The notes beneath the pieces were generated by a model. It was not told the origin of the DNA, made no database searches, and was given only the letters and a program-made list of their open reading frames with translations. This document shows, piece after piece, positions 42,461-53,929 of a stretch of 64,000 nucleotides of DNA. The DNA is taken from contig JADDOH010002649.1 of NCBI GenBank assembly GCA_016648135.1, positions 62,001 through 126,000 of the forward strand, in the 5' to 3' direction. Each line of letters opens with the position of its first letter. Position 1 is the first letter of the stretch. The DNA comes from Agrypnia vestita. Its lineage: Eukaryota; Arthropoda; Insecta; Trichoptera; Phryganeidae. The translations under genes and the position numbers were made by a program.

Positions 42461-42670
42461 CTGCAATGAAAGAAATATTTACATTTAATAGATGTCTTGA
42501 CATTTCAAATAGTAACTCTACGTGTGCATAATAAAGTACATCCCATTATTATCCTGAGAATGGAGAGATTCAACTACTAGTAGTAATTTAATTTGGTGCA
42601 CAGTGTTTACAATGTAGAGAAGGATGCGACTTCCTTCCTTTATTCAATGATGCAAATATCGTTGATATAT

Positions 42671-42948
42671 GTGGGGTGTTAAAACAAAGGCAGCAATATC
42701 AAAAAAAAAATGTTTTGAGTGTTATTTTCGAGGATAACTTATTTAAAATGTACTGAATTCTAGATTTTATGGATCTCTCCCTTCTTAAAATTGTTTGCTA
42801 TAAATTTAAAGGTTAGGTTTCCTAAAACACTCGAATTCAGTACATTTTAAACGTATTGAAATAAGTAATCATCAATGATTGCATCAAGTTTTTTTTTTGG
42901 ATTTTTTTATACCCCTTTTACTTTTATAGCCCGCATATGATATTATAG
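42671..42948. repeat. Inverted pair of repeat W
   Basis: The left arm starts 'aaaacaaaggcagcaatatc' and the right arm ends with the diverged complement. A perfect 16-bp inner arm AAAATGTACTGAATTC (42,745-42,760) pairs with 42,833-42,848. Single arms recur at 47,082-47,130 (+) and 62,872-62,978 (-). This resembles a terminal inverted repeat, but no transposase is seen. Confidence 0.6.
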
Positions 42949-42989
42949 ATTGTGGAGGGTAAGCGTTTGAAATTCTGTATTTATTCTTA

Positions 42990-44170
42990 TAATCGAACAT
43001 AACCTAATTAATGTTAGGAAAATAAGTAGTTCTAACATCAAAAAACACTTATTTTTGCTGCCCGACAAAACCGCGCAGAAAAATTCACGACGACATCTCC
43101 GCACGAATCAAAGTTATAAATTTAAATAAAATATATATTTTTTTATATAATTAATGTCACCACAAAATTAATTTTCTGTTTTTGAAGATTTTTTATTTAT
43201 TTTACTTTGTGGGCAACAAATCACTAACCTAACCCAACAAAGTCCCGTATTTGTAACTTAAAACTGCAATTTTTAAAAATTTATTTTGAGTATTTTTAAA
43301 TATTTATTTTAATGTTTTGTTTTTTGGTTTCATAAATATACTTCAAACAAAAAATATTACCGTTACTCATCTTCTTTTATTAGCCTTCTTTTTTATTTTT
43401 TTATTTCTTCACTTTAATTTTACAATATTCTTTTTACTCATTGTTTTTTTATTTCGCGGCTTTGTCGGCGCGACTTTGTCATCGCGGCTTTATCGGGTCA
43501 CCCTTACCTTTTATCACATTAACAGTCTGCTGAAAACTATTTCCAAACTGAGCAACTCTTTAAACATAAGATCAAATACTTTGTCACAAGTCTGTAGGTT
43601 TCAATGCTTTTCGTCCAGTGCTGTGCCGAGCTAAGTGAAAAATTCAGTTTCATCCCAAATCCAATGCTGAGAAAAATGTATTGACTTCGGGATAAAGTTT
43701 CCATTATTTTTCCAGTTAAATTTCCAAGGACACCCCTTCCTTTAAGGAAGATTTATTCCGATATTATTTGTCACCCGCCCGTTCGACGATGTTTAGGGTA
43801 CGTCTGGAAAAAGGATTTTGGGCTTTCAGGGTAATATACTAGAAATGAAATTCACTTCAATAAATAAGGTACTGGTTTTTGAAATCCTTTTCTTAAGTAA
43901 TATCTTCTTAACGAAAAAATTATAGTAGGGACATTTAAAGAGCATAATAATTAATAGAATCAACAGCCAATTACCATTGGCGTCTATCATAGACTCGCTC
44001 CAATATGTGAGTAGTTGGAAATCAATAATCAGGCTGGTGAAATGGGATATCTTAGGAATGACTCGAGCTGAAGAAAGAAATAAAATAAATAGTATACAAA
44101 TTTTTATTAAGCAATTAGAAAAGAATTATAGAAAAATCAAATTAACGAAAAAATATTTTAACTGCTAGCG
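42990..44170. other. Unassigned stretch
   Basis: The 105-codon frame at 43,317-43,634 is strongly F/L-biased from T-rich DNA and is treated as chance. 43,445-43,500 has short 'cggctttgtcgg' direct and inverted motifs that echo 43,060-43,080. Confidence 0.35.
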
Positions 44171-44224
44171 GATAGAATGAAGGTCCGATGGTTCAAATCC
44201 TACTACAAAGTATTAAACCAATTA

Positions 44225-44815
44225 GAATAATGAGTAATGAAGCGGCTCAAGATAGGGAACGATGGAAGCGCCTTGTTAAATATTTGAGAAAAGGGATGCA
44301 AATTATGATGGTGTACACAATATCTCCCTTCCACACGTGACACGATAGAAAGATCCACGATGTCTGATTGAATATCCTGTCAACATCAATGTCAAAATAT
44401 ATGAAAAGCATAAGACCCATCAAGATATACGGTATTGAAGCAAGAGTGGACACGGTGTGAACTAAATATCTTCTCAGAACTACTGAGGTGAAGACCTTAA
44501 GACCCATTGCAGGCAAAACCCTCAGAGACAGAAGAGAACCTGCGATATGTCGCAGGTTTTACTCTGTCTCTCTTGTATGCAAGACATTATACAATGGAGC
44601 AGGCGGAAAATACGTTTCTGGAGGAACTATGTCGAGATAATGGACCAGACAAGACTTCCCAGAGCCTTGATGCGCGGGATTCCAGAGGGGCGCCGAACGT
44701 CAGGGAGACCAACAATGAGATGGAAAGAGAGCTGGACGTCCTCACCACAAGATCAGGACTGACCTGTCAATACAGATCAAGGATCTAATAAAAGAAGAAG
44801 AAGATGAAGTTGCTT
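44225..44815 (+). mobile_element. LINE C-terminal fragment, family L-B
   Basis: The + strand includes IKIYGIEARVDTV, TTEVKTLRPIAGKTLRDRRE, WRNYVEIMDQTRLPRALMRG, then IPEGRRTSGRPTMRWKESW, and ends 'gatctaataaaagaagaaga'. This is the final third of an RTE-like protein with its GAAG tail. It is the uninterrupted counterpart of 21,935-22,800. Several frameshifts. Confidence 0.75.
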
Positions 44816-44837
44816 ATTACCGATATATTACATTATT

Positions 44838-45000
44838 TTTTTTACATTAAATAGATATTTGTACATGGAATAGATGTCACGTTTATATACTCGTTTCAAG
44901 TTAAGATAAACGCCCGTGCTAAGAAAAAGGGGACTAATTGCTGGTCTCGAATGAGTTTGAACCCTCGACCAATCAGGTTGCTAGACACAAGGACGATATG
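44838..45000 (-). mobile_element. SINE, family S1
   Basis: Diverged copy: 'gatgtcacgtttatatactc', 'aagataaacgcccgtgcta' and the minus B box GGTTCAAACTC. T-run tail at 44,836-44,846. It lies just downstream of LINE L-B. Confidence 0.6.
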
Positions 45001-45645
45001 TTTATTTTATATTTATTTTTATTTATTTTATTAAATCCCAAAAGAAAATATACAAAATATAATATATATTACATACATTATAAGGATATTAAATCCTATA
45101 AAGGTATATACATTATCCTGTACATAGGTTTGGGAGATAAGAAGTGAGACATGTGTAATGATTTACACACGACTAAAACTCAATAAAAACAATATAAATT
45201 AGTAATTAGTGACTAATATTAATACCCAATTTTCAAAATAGTGACTCGAATGATAGTTGTATGATGGTTACAATTACATTTATAAGGATATCAGATATTC
45301 TTGTGTTTGATTATGCATTTTTTTATTTTGTTTTTACTTGACTTGTTTACTTCGTTTACAATTTTTAGTTCGGTTGGTAATAGATCAAAGTATTTAGTAG
45401 CTGTATATAAGGGACTTTTACAGTACATTGTTTTAGTAATTTTGGGCCCTTGTATTAATTTATGTCTGGATCTACATTGAAATAATACTTTAAACTGTCT
45501 AGTACAAACTATTGTCTAACATTTAATTCAAAATGCATGTTGAATATTGGTTTGATAGCGTTTTCGTCGTCACCGCCCCACGCAATGATGCCATAGTTAA
45601 TGGTACTTTCGAACAAAGCATGGTATTACATATATATTTATTATT
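45001..45645 (-). mobile_element. LINE 3'-end fragment
   Basis: Minus strand: HALFESTINYGIIAWGGDDE, then AIKPIFNMHFELNVRQ, then after a frameshift GPKITKTMYCKSPLYTATKY and FDLLPTELK. The 'ES.I.YGI..WG' motif is typical just after the reverse transcriptase palm in CR1/Jockey-like LINEs. The 3' end is the 'ttatttttatttatttta' tail at 45,010. Confidence 0.75.
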
Positions 45646-45649
45646 TTTT

Positions 45650-46262
45650 ACTAAAATATTCTGTGTTTCGTTTGCTTTTTGAGAAGGATGAAGATTGTAT
45701 CTCGTGGAACCCTAGAAAGACAATTTTTTTCAGGTAATCTTCGAGTACTTAAACAGCGCAAGGAAGCGAAAGACGGAAGGACCTTGTTGAGAATTTGCGT
45801 ACCCAATCCTGCTAGGACAAAAGGATGAAAAAAATATTTCTTATGTTACTTTAAATCGGCTAGTTTCTAATAAATTTATGTTACGAATTCAGCTCCGAAA
45901 ATATACAATACTCTTTAAAACAAATTAGAACTCTACGTTCAGTAATGGAAGACTGGAAAGAATGTAAAAAAATATATATGTGATCCAAGCGGGAAAAAAC
46001 TCATCAGAAACAACTGATGCAGACATAATAAACAAGCGCCACGTTCCGGTGGAAACTCTATTTGTTCGAAACAAATATTTGTCACTGACACGTGTATTTA
46101 CTTTTCTCTAATTTATTTGGAAAGATATTTTCTTAAGAATGACAACTTTTCCAATTAATAAAAATATTTAAACAAAACAGAGGAATCACTTGAAAGATCT
46201 ACCTATCGAAAATATATCTGGTTTCTGTAATTTATCTGTATTTTAAATACATATAATCCATC
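45650..46262. other. Unassigned AT-rich stretch
   Basis: Nothing recognised. Confidence 0.35.
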
Positions 46263-46266
46263 GTAA

Positions 46267-46788
46267 TGTCAGTGAAGACAATAACATCAAAACCTCTAGG
46301 ACCTTCCATTATATTCTGGAACACATTACCGCAATCTGAAATCAGCTACATAATTCGGGAAACACCCGGAAAAGCATCGAAGTGACGAGAACCTTCTCCT
46401 AAACACTAGAAAAATCTAGTTTCGATAATCCAATTTTTGGATATAAATAGCGCAGATCTAGGCCGCCGCGCAGAGTTGTCGTGGTTAACAGTTCATTCAG
46501 TGCTAAATCGTGCAGTCGTAAATTGGGAAGTGATAGGTAAAGCGAATAATCGAGCGAAATACCTAACTGGCGTTGAAATAAATGCGATAAATACTACGAG
46601 AGAGAATTGAGAAAGAAATGTTCTAGTGAATGTTAAATACGTGTTACCCAGCGATAGTAAAAATTAATTTACGTGATATATTGCGAAATACTGTAATTTA
46701 AAGATAGCGTTAAGTTTAATTAACTATTTAAAAAAAAAATTGATTTCCAGTCTTTTTTTTCATTCCTCCTTAGCTACGATACGTGATA
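46267..46788 (+). mobile_element. Solo LTR, family 1
   Basis: Begins TGTCAGTG and ends ACGTGATA, slightly decayed from TG...CA. TATA box 'tggatataaatagcg' at 46,438-46,452, then a leader with 'ttctagtgaatgttaaatac'. It contains HSE-like pairs (TTCTGGAA, TTCGGGAA) in the U3 part. No target duplication is recognisable. Confidence 0.65.
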
Positions 46789-47081
46789 GTATGAATATCT
46801 ATTGCAATCAGTGAGAGAAACAGATAATATGAGAGAGTGAATGGGAATAAAAAGGGACGTTCCACCCTGACACGCCCACTTAGCATGCGTCCAGCACGAG
46901 ACCACGTACTATTTACGCTACCTTCAAAAACTTATTGTAATTGACGCGATTCTATAATTGTTACGAGATATAATTAAAACCTAGAAGAAAAAAGGACCTT
47001 TGAATAATGACTCCCGATTCCCGACATCGTCTCCTCATTACTTAACGAAAAAAAATATGGCAGTTACCATCGGGTTATAAT

Positions 47082-47135
47082 TGAGAGGTATAAAAACAAA
47101 GGCAGCGGTATCCAAATATTTTTGCACCTCATTTA
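47082..47135 (+). repeat. Repeat W arm
   Basis: 'gaggtataaaaacaaaggca' followed by 'gcggtatccaaat', matching the arms at 42,675 and 62,960. Confidence 0.5.
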
Positions 47136-47454
47136 AATTATTTATTACAACTACGCTATTGCCATTTTTGGTTTTCAGGCTAACTTTGTACCTATATGTT
47201 AGAAAACTCAAATAAATTTCATTTATACAATAACAAGTAAATTGTTTCATACTCTTGACAAAAAAATATGGTAGTCCTATTTACCAGCCGCTAAATCTAT
47301 ACACTGTTTTACGGGAATGACAAATTACATCATTAAAATTAATTTTTCATATGTTGAAGACATGCGTACCAACATAACAATTTTTTTGTAAATAGAATGT
47401 TCGCATCCCGCGAAATTTGAAAAATCAAATTTTTTTTGAACAAACCTCGAATAT

Positions 47455-47588
47455 ACAACTTTCTAAAATTTGGTGGTTGTGCGGTTGATCTAAGCTGGAA
47501 TTAGTGAACATTACATGATGTAAACTGATCACTAAAGCCAGCATTAAGACAAGCTCTTTAAAAGGCAAATAAAGACTTTCATACATAC
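47455..47588 (-). repeat. Repeat Z, first part (split by LTR)
   Basis: 'tatacaactttctaaaattt', 'tgatcactaaagccagc' and 'aaataaagactttcatacat' match the minus Z copies. The rest of Z lies beyond the LTR at 48,135-48,205. Confidence 0.65.
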
Positions 47589-48134
47589 TGTAACGAGTTA
47601 AACGGCTAAAAATAATTACGGACTTCTGTTACATGTCACAACACTATCGAAGATTCCTAGCATAATCTACGGCTTCCGAGAAACGTCGAGAAACATCTAA
47701 AAAAGCCTGGAAATCACGAAAAAGTTCTCGTAAACACTAGGAACTCCCAGAAAGCTCGATATCAGTAGATGTAAATAGACCACGTGCGAGAGTAAGGGAT
47801 TGTTGTTTTTGGGCGCGTTTGACAGCGATACCAAAGCAAAGGTAGCCACGAGTTGCAGGCCAGGGTAACCAAGCAGGCGGTACTTCAACAGCGAGTACTC
47901 TGGAAAGCTGTTACCTAGCTAAATAAAAAGTGCGGAAATTGAGTGGAATATTCTAGTGAAAAAAGTGTTTAAGTAATTATAAAGTGTGTATTTACGAGTG
48001 ATAAATTACAAAAGAGTGTAATTTAAATAATAGCGTTAAATTAAATAGTATTAAGTGACCTTGTACGTTTGATTAATTAACAAATCTATTATTGAATTCC
48101 AGCGTTTTCATTAATTCCTCCTGCAGCCACGACA
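47589..48134 (+). mobile_element. Solo LTR, family 1, inserted in repeat Z
   Basis: Starts TGTAACG at 47,589 after ATAC (47,585-47,588) and ends in a shortened CACGACA followed by GTAC. It shares the entire family order: 'gtgcggaaattgagtggaat', 'tattctagtgaa', 'cgagtgataaatta' and 'cattaattcctcctgcagc'. The flanks join into one continuous repeat Z, so it is a solo LTR. Confidence 0.8.
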
Positions 48135-48205
48135 GTACTTTCCTATATAAATAGCATAATCTCTGTGAGATCACTATAATTTATCTTTAATTATGATTTT
48201 TCCTC
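48135..48205 (-). repeat. Repeat Z, second part
   Basis: 'ataatctctgtgagatcact' and 'taatttatctttaattatg' complete the Z copy interrupted at 47,588. Confidence 0.6.
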
Positions 48206-49010
48206 TGTGGAGAAAAATCCGGTTATTGTAATCGTAGAACATACTAAAGAAAATAAGTCGGCATCCAAAAAACGTCGCATGAAAAGCATAAATAGGCGAC
48301 ATTTTTTCCCCGATCACAGTTTGGCACCGCGGCCGGCCTAAGGCTCTGCCCCGGGGATGCGGGGATTTCTGGGCCAAGGAAACTTCGCCGAATTCCAAAT
48401 CGCCTTTTCTATGATTTACTCAGAGCGACGGTTATCGAAGAAAAGCGAAAGTTGGGAAAATTGCCGCCTTGTGACGTGTCAGGCGCGTCTCAACCATCGG
48501 ACGGAGCTGTCGGGGGCTGTATCGGACTTTACATAAATAAATTTCATTCAACTCGCTGACATGACATCATTAGGGAAATTTCGTGTTTTTTCGCAAAAAG
48601 TTTCTGTATGTTATTTTAAATTTTTTAAGGCATTAACAGTTTGAAGATACTGCACACATGTCTTTTCGGGATTGTGCCTGTGGGAGGCAAATGAAATTCC
48701 TATAACTATTTAATCTTTTATTTAATACACAAAGACACGAATTCAATCGGAGCACAATTCATAAATCCGCACTAATTGTTCCATAAATATTTCACACAGA
48801 TTTGCACTAATTCACAATATCTGTGTAATCGCTGTAATGTCACAATAACAGCATTGTTCGCGTGCGCACCCATCGTTACTTTTATACAAAAAATATTGGT
48901 TTCGCGAATGCTCGAGAGCATTCGACTAAATTTTACATATTTCTATTTTTATGTTTTTTTAGGTCTTACAGAGTCTAGTAAGCAGGTAAGATGTATGCAA
49001 GGAAAGTGAC
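48206..49010. other. Unassigned stretch with GC-rich patch
   Basis: 48,310-48,520 is GC-richer (contains 'gcaccgcggccggcc'). The minus frame across it is not recognisable. The rest is AT-rich. Confidence 0.35.
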
Positions 49011-49014
49011 CTTA

Positions 49015-49712
49015 TTATGAATGTAAACAATTCAAAAGTAATGGTATTCGAGAATGCAGAAAGTAAGACAACGTGTGAAATTCTAGTAGGTAATGAATGT
49101 TTAAAACAGGTAGATGAGTTTGTGTACTTGGGAAGTATGTTCGATAGAAGAGGGAATGTTGAAAAAGATATCGAAAGGAGAGTGACTGCGGGGAATAGGG
49201 TGAACGGTGGTTTGAACGCAATAGTTTCTTATAGAAATATGTCTAGCGGTACATAATGGAATTCTGGTACCAACACTAATGTACGGAAGCGAAGCCTGGA
49301 GCTGGCAGAAGAGGAACGAAAGTAGATTGAATGCAGTGGAGATGAGATCCCTCAGACGTATGTGTGCGAAATCAATTTATGATAGAATAAGCTGATCTTA
49401 GCATAATTAATAGAATTAAAAAAGGGTCGCTCAGATGGTTTGGGCATGTTGAGCGAATGAATGAGGAAAGAATGGTAAGAAAGATAAACAATGCAAGTGT
49501 TAATGGCGCCAGAAAGAGAGGGCGACCGCGGAAGACGTGGCACGACCAGATTAACCAGATACTGGAAGATGGTCCTATTAGAAGCCTCAACAACCGGCGA
49601 GCTTGTATGCGAAAATGTATGAATGTGGATGAGGCGAGAGTTGTATGTCAGGACAGAAGAGTGTGGCGCTCTATACTCTCTGCCTACCCCCACGGGGAAA
49701 GGGCTTGATGGT
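49015..49712 (+). mobile_element. LINE C-terminal fragment, family L-A (best copy)
   Basis: Frames on + : MNVNNSKVMVFENAES, KQVDEFVYLGSMFDRRGNVE, ERRVTAGNRVNGGLNA, then NGILVPTLMYGSEAWSWQKR, then 49,457-49,708 with RKRGRPRKTWHDQINQILED, CMNVDEARVVCQDRRVWRS and AYPHGERA at the stop. Two or three frameshifts separate the parts. It begins just after the reverse transcriptase catalytic region. The strong match with 7,440-7,945 suggests a family active not very long ago. Confidence 0.8.
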
Positions 49713-50035
49713 AAGTTAGTTATGTTTTTTTTTTCGAGAACAGTACTATTGATTCTCGATTTATGTGGATCATTTCAGAGCTCAGTATCCATTGTTTTAG
49801 TCTCTCGAGATAATAAATATATACAAATAACTTATGTTAATATAGGAAAGTTTTCCCAAATCAATTATAAATGTTGTTGTTTGTGTTTGATACACAAATA
49901 AGCAATGATCAAAAATTTAACATTGATCTATACTAAATATAAAAAGTAACAAAGCATAAATAACTAAATCAGCATTTTTTTCTGGTTTGTGTTTTATAGT
50001 TTATTTTTACGTGTTTCTAAGATCTTTTTGGCTGA

Positions 50036-50145
50036 CACATCAGCCCTGATGATGGATCCTGCAATGGGATCCGAAACTATGGCCAGAAATGTCATAGAAA
50101 CATGGCGAAATACCCAAGAAACATAAACCACAAGATTCTGAAGGT
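50036..50145 (+). mobile_element. PLE relic with hammerhead
   Basis: 'cacatcagccctgatgatgg' through 'aagattctgaaggtccgtaa' matches the + half of the 62.7-kb pair and the complement of 38,700-38,795. Confidence 0.6.
50043..50084 (+). ncRNA. Hammerhead motif, PLE type (copy 15)
   Basis: GCC, CTGATGA (50,046-50,052), stem II GGATCC with GGATCC around TGCAATG, GAAA (50,073-50,076), then ACTAT instead of ACGTT, then GGCC. The cleavage-site U is lost, so it is predicted inactive. Stem I GCC/GGC is kept. Confidence 0.6.
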
Positions 50146-50149
50146 CCGT

Positions 50150-51100
50150 AAAAATGTAAGTACATTTTTATAATAAGTATTATGCATATGATTAACTTTA
50201 AAAAGAGAAATGGAGCAGAAAGTAAAAAAAAGAAACAGAAATAATAAGAAACCAGAATATTTGCGAAAATGTGGTGTCGGTAAATATGCATTTATGTGAA
50301 ACATCAATATTGCATGAATGCAAAAGTAATGAACCAAGCATAGCACTAATAAAAATGTAAGCAACCAGAACATAGAAACATAAATACTGAGCACAGCATT
50401 TTACATGAATGAATACAAAATGACATGGCACAGGAATAAAGGAAAAAACAGTAAGTAAAACAGATATAATACGCAAACATTAAGCGAAAAATAAAAGAGT
50501 CGAAGAATGTACGAATGAGACAGAAAGGTAAAAGTAAATAAACATATATTGTTTATTCAGCACTGCATCACACACGAATTTGGAAGACTAATAATAATAA
50601 TCTAGGAATATCCAGTAACATCATAAACATTGTGATAAATACTTAAATAGCATTAATTGGTCGTACCAGTATCCTTATGTATTTTTATAATATGTATATC
50701 AAACGCCTGTGCATGGGAGGAATAGGTAAATTCTCTACCAGTTACCAACTTTCTCCGATGCATCGACCAACCAGAGTTGAACTTCAGTTCGAATCTGTCA
50801 TTGTACGATTCTCCGCCCGCTCCTGATATCAAACCACAGTTTTGTTTCGATGTTTATGCGCAGCCGTCTCACATAATCATTCGTGAGGGTGAATATCTTC
50901 ATGGTGGAGATGGCGTCTGTATCTTCATACAGTCCATTCCAGAGGAGTACAGAGTTTTCTGACAAATCGGAGGATCCAATGTTGAGTTTTGTACGGGCTT
51001 TTCGCACTTATACTGGACAACTGACTTGCTTTGGAAGTCTCCATGTAGCTGTCAACTATTTGAGCGTACTATTCTTATAACTGCCGCCGATTCACTAATA
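50150..51100. other. Unassigned stretch
   Basis: Overlapping F/L-rich minus frames at 50,040-50,480 reflect A-rich DNA. 50,750-50,850 has a weak B-box-like 'gttcgaatc'. No supportable gene. Confidence 0.35.
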
Positions 51101-51105
51101 TATAC

Positions 51106-51925
51106 TGTCACGTGTCGTGACTGTAGGAGGAATTAATGAAAACGCTGATATTTAATACAGGATTTATTGAATACCAATCAATCAATTAATTAAACTAAGG
51201 TAAAAAATCGCTTATCACTATTAAATGTAACGCTATTCGCTTTAACACTTTATTCACTGTTCACTAGAATATTTCATCAATTTCCGCACTTATTAATTTC
51301 ACTTCGGTTTTATTTCGCTACGTAAGAACTTTCTAGAATCGCTGTCGACTTACCGCTCGCTTGGCACCACTGGCTTCTCGCCGCTACCACTCGCTTTGCT
51401 GGCCTGACCCGCCACCCACGACTACCTTCGCTTGTATTATGCTGTCAACGCGCACGGACAATAACTCACTCCTTCCTCCCGTGTGTCGTATTTATATGGC
51501 TATTGCTGTTATCCAGACGTTTCTAGTGTTTACTAGCAAATACTCGTAAATTCCAGATGTTCCAGGAAAGATGCAGACGTCACTCGAAAGTTGGAGGTTA
51601 TTCCAGATCCTTCGGTATTGCTATTGCTGTTATCCAGACGTTTCTAGTGTTTACTAGCAAATACTCGTAAATTCCAGATGTTCCAGGAAAGATGCAGACG
51701 TCACTCGAAAGTTGGAGGTTATTCCAGATCCTTCGGTATTGCTATTGCTGTTATCCAGACGTTTCTAGTGTTTACTAGCAAATACTCGTAAATTCCAGAT
51801 GTTCCAGGAAAGATGCAGACGTCACTCGAAAGTTGGAGGTTATTCCAGATCCTTCGGTAGTATTGTGCCAACTTCAAACAACTATTACCTGACAGAAGTG
51901 CGTGATTGTTTTTAGCCTCGTTACA
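51106..51925 (-). mobile_element. Solo LTR, family 1, with internal triplication
   Basis: 820 bp. On the minus strand it runs TGTAACG (51,925) to GTGACA (51,106). ATAC flanks both sides (51,102-51,105 and 51,926-51,929). The TATA box 'ccatataaatacg' is on the minus strand near 51,488-51,500. It is longer than the 561-bp copy because a 121-bp U3 unit is present three times. An AATAAA-like 'gtgaataaagtgtt' lies in the R region. Confidence 0.85.
51500..51862. repeat. 121-bp tandem repeat, three copies, in LTR U3
   Basis: Units begin at 51,500, 51,621 and 51,742 with 'ctattgctgttatccagacg'. By eye the copies are essentially identical. Each carries a TTCCAGATGTTCCAGGAAAG block with pentamer spacing like a weak heat-shock element. 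Confidence 0.9.
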
Positions 51926-51929
51926 ATAC

Positions 51930-52395
51930 ACAATATTACAAATAAAATTTTATGAAATGATCATATAATGGTTTTTTTTACCTTATAAATGAATTGGAGA
52001 ATATGTTTCAGGGTATACTTCTGATTCGCTTCTGGCCTTTCTACAGGAAAGTTCGAACATGAAATTTTCTAGTTATGGCAAGTTACCAATTCCTCCAGGT
52101 GAACCGCTGTGGTGTCGATCTTTGGTCCGCTATACTGCCTGCTGACTGCAAAGAATCTATGGCTTTGTAGCTTCTTTGACGGATACAGAAAACTCCGGGT
52201 ATATTGATATATAGAGTGCCCAAACCAGAGACTGTACCGCTTCTTGCCCGAACAATATATACAATTCATTCACCATGTTATGATCATTGTATAGTCTATA
52301 TATTGATAAAATTGGTTTAAAATACGTGATGTTGCTGTAGTAGATATAAAGTCGGAACATTTAATCTTCTGTGTAAAATTTTCTGAAGGATTCTA
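51930..52395. other. Unassigned stretch
   Basis: Short minus frames without recognisable domain. Confidence 0.3.
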
Positions 52396-52396
52396 T

Positions 52397-52517
52397 TGCA
52401 GAAGAAGAAGAAGAAGAAGACGAAGAAGAAGAAGAAGAAGAAGAAAAAGAAGAAGAAGAAGAACAAGAACAAGAAGAAGAAGAAGAACAAGAAAAAGAAG
52501 AAGAAGAAGAAGAAATT
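52397..52517. repeat. GAA microsatellite
   Basis: About 120 bp of GAA units with occasional GAC, AAA and CAA interruptions. It could be the tail of a LINE (several families here end in GAAG), but no coding piece precedes it convincingly. Confidence 0.9.
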
Positions 52518-52519
52518 AA

Positions 52520-53160
52520 TGTCTATCTCAAAAAACAAATAAATAATTATACCACTCCTAAGAGTAAAAAAAACTTATTTGAACATTATTTACAAGAAAA
52601 ATTATTCATAATGCCAAAATATAAAGATCACCCATTTTTTAAAACGTTTGTAATTTTTGATAAGAAATACATCTTTTCAGTTTTTTAAAATAAACATGGT
52701 AGGCTTTTCTATTCATTTTTTCTTTTTAAAAAAAATACCGAAAACAAATCAAGCAGATACGGGTAAGTGGGCTCAGTTTTTCTTTAAAAAGTTGAAAATG
52801 TTAAATATTTTGACAGAAGTTTTATGCTAATGACATGTTGTTTTCTCTTGCCGAAAATACACGGCGAAGAGAAAATCAGTTAATGAAGTCAATAAAATTC
52901 CTTCATTTCTTTCTCCCCGCCCCACCCTCGCAGCTAAGAAAAATGTAGAAGAACATTAACTCCAAAATTACGAAACGAAAAATATCCCCTCGAATTCTTG
53001 ACAAAATATCACACTTTAAAAAAATATCCAAAAGTTTCTAAAGAAAGAAATATTTGGTCCTTTTTCTGTTTCAGTGGTGCGCATAATTGATTGATAATAA
53101 ATTATCGAAATAATTAATTTGCTCTCAAAATAAGTTAAGTTGAATAAATAATGTTTGATT
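52520..53160. other. Unassigned AT-rich stretch
   Basis: Nothing recognised. Confidence 0.35.
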
Positions 53161-53164
53161 AACA

Positions 53165-53325
53165 TTAATTATAGTCTCTCAGAGACAAAGCTATTTACAT
53201 GGGAAACGTGTATGGAAGACTTCAAAAGTGCCCACAGGGCTTACGAGCTATATGAGCTGGCTAAAGTGTCTTCACTTAAATTACACAATGCAACGTTCAC
53301 CCAAGACCAACCACACATGTATCAA
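53165..53325 (+). repeat. Repeat Z
   Basis: 'ttatagtctctcagagacaa', 'gggaaacgtgtatggaag' and 'ccacagggcttac' match the consensus. Internal order as at 56,717. Confidence 0.6.
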
Positions 53326-53329
53326 ATTC

Positions 53330-53925
53330 AGCCAAAACAACATCCAAACAATATCAAATTTTAGATTTTGTACATATGTGTGTATGTTATTTTACCTTTC
53401 TTTTCTTTAATATTTAATGGGACTATGCTAGAGTCATCTATGGTTGAAAATAAATAATTCCCGTGACACAATATACATAGATGTCACCACTGGTAATGAT
53501 ACCTCTATATTATTTCTTTTAAATTAATTAAGTAATGAATTAAATAAAATAAAATAATTATATGATTGATGAATTTCGCCCTTACATTGAAGAGATTATT
53601 AATGAAGATAGATTATTACAGATTTTAAATAATATTAACTTAAGTAGTAAAAAAATTATAAAAAATATTAAACTCAAGGAGAGATAATAAAGTTAATATT
53701 ATTTAATATAAATATAATGATCTATCATGTCAATGTTTATGAAAATTAATCTCTTTACAGAAGAAATATAAAGAATTTGAAATGTTATTTTGGCAATCTG
53801 GTAAGGAAAACCCAAAAATGATGAAATAAACTCCTGCCTAGAATTTGCATAAAACCCTTGACCCTAAACCATTTTGTATACAGACCTTTGTACTTGTCTT
53901 GGTTTCTATGAATCTTTGATTTTTA
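53330..53925. other. Unassigned AT-rich stretch
   Basis: Nothing recognised. Confidence 0.35.
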
Positions 53926-53929
53926 CTCT

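Noticed and set aside
43317..43634. 105-codon membrane-protein-like frame
   Set aside because: F/L/I richness comes from a T-rich tract; there is no domain, and the frame lies in unassigned low-complexity DNA.
52317..52538. Poly-Phe minus-strand frame
   Set aside because: It is the translation of a GAA microsatellite.
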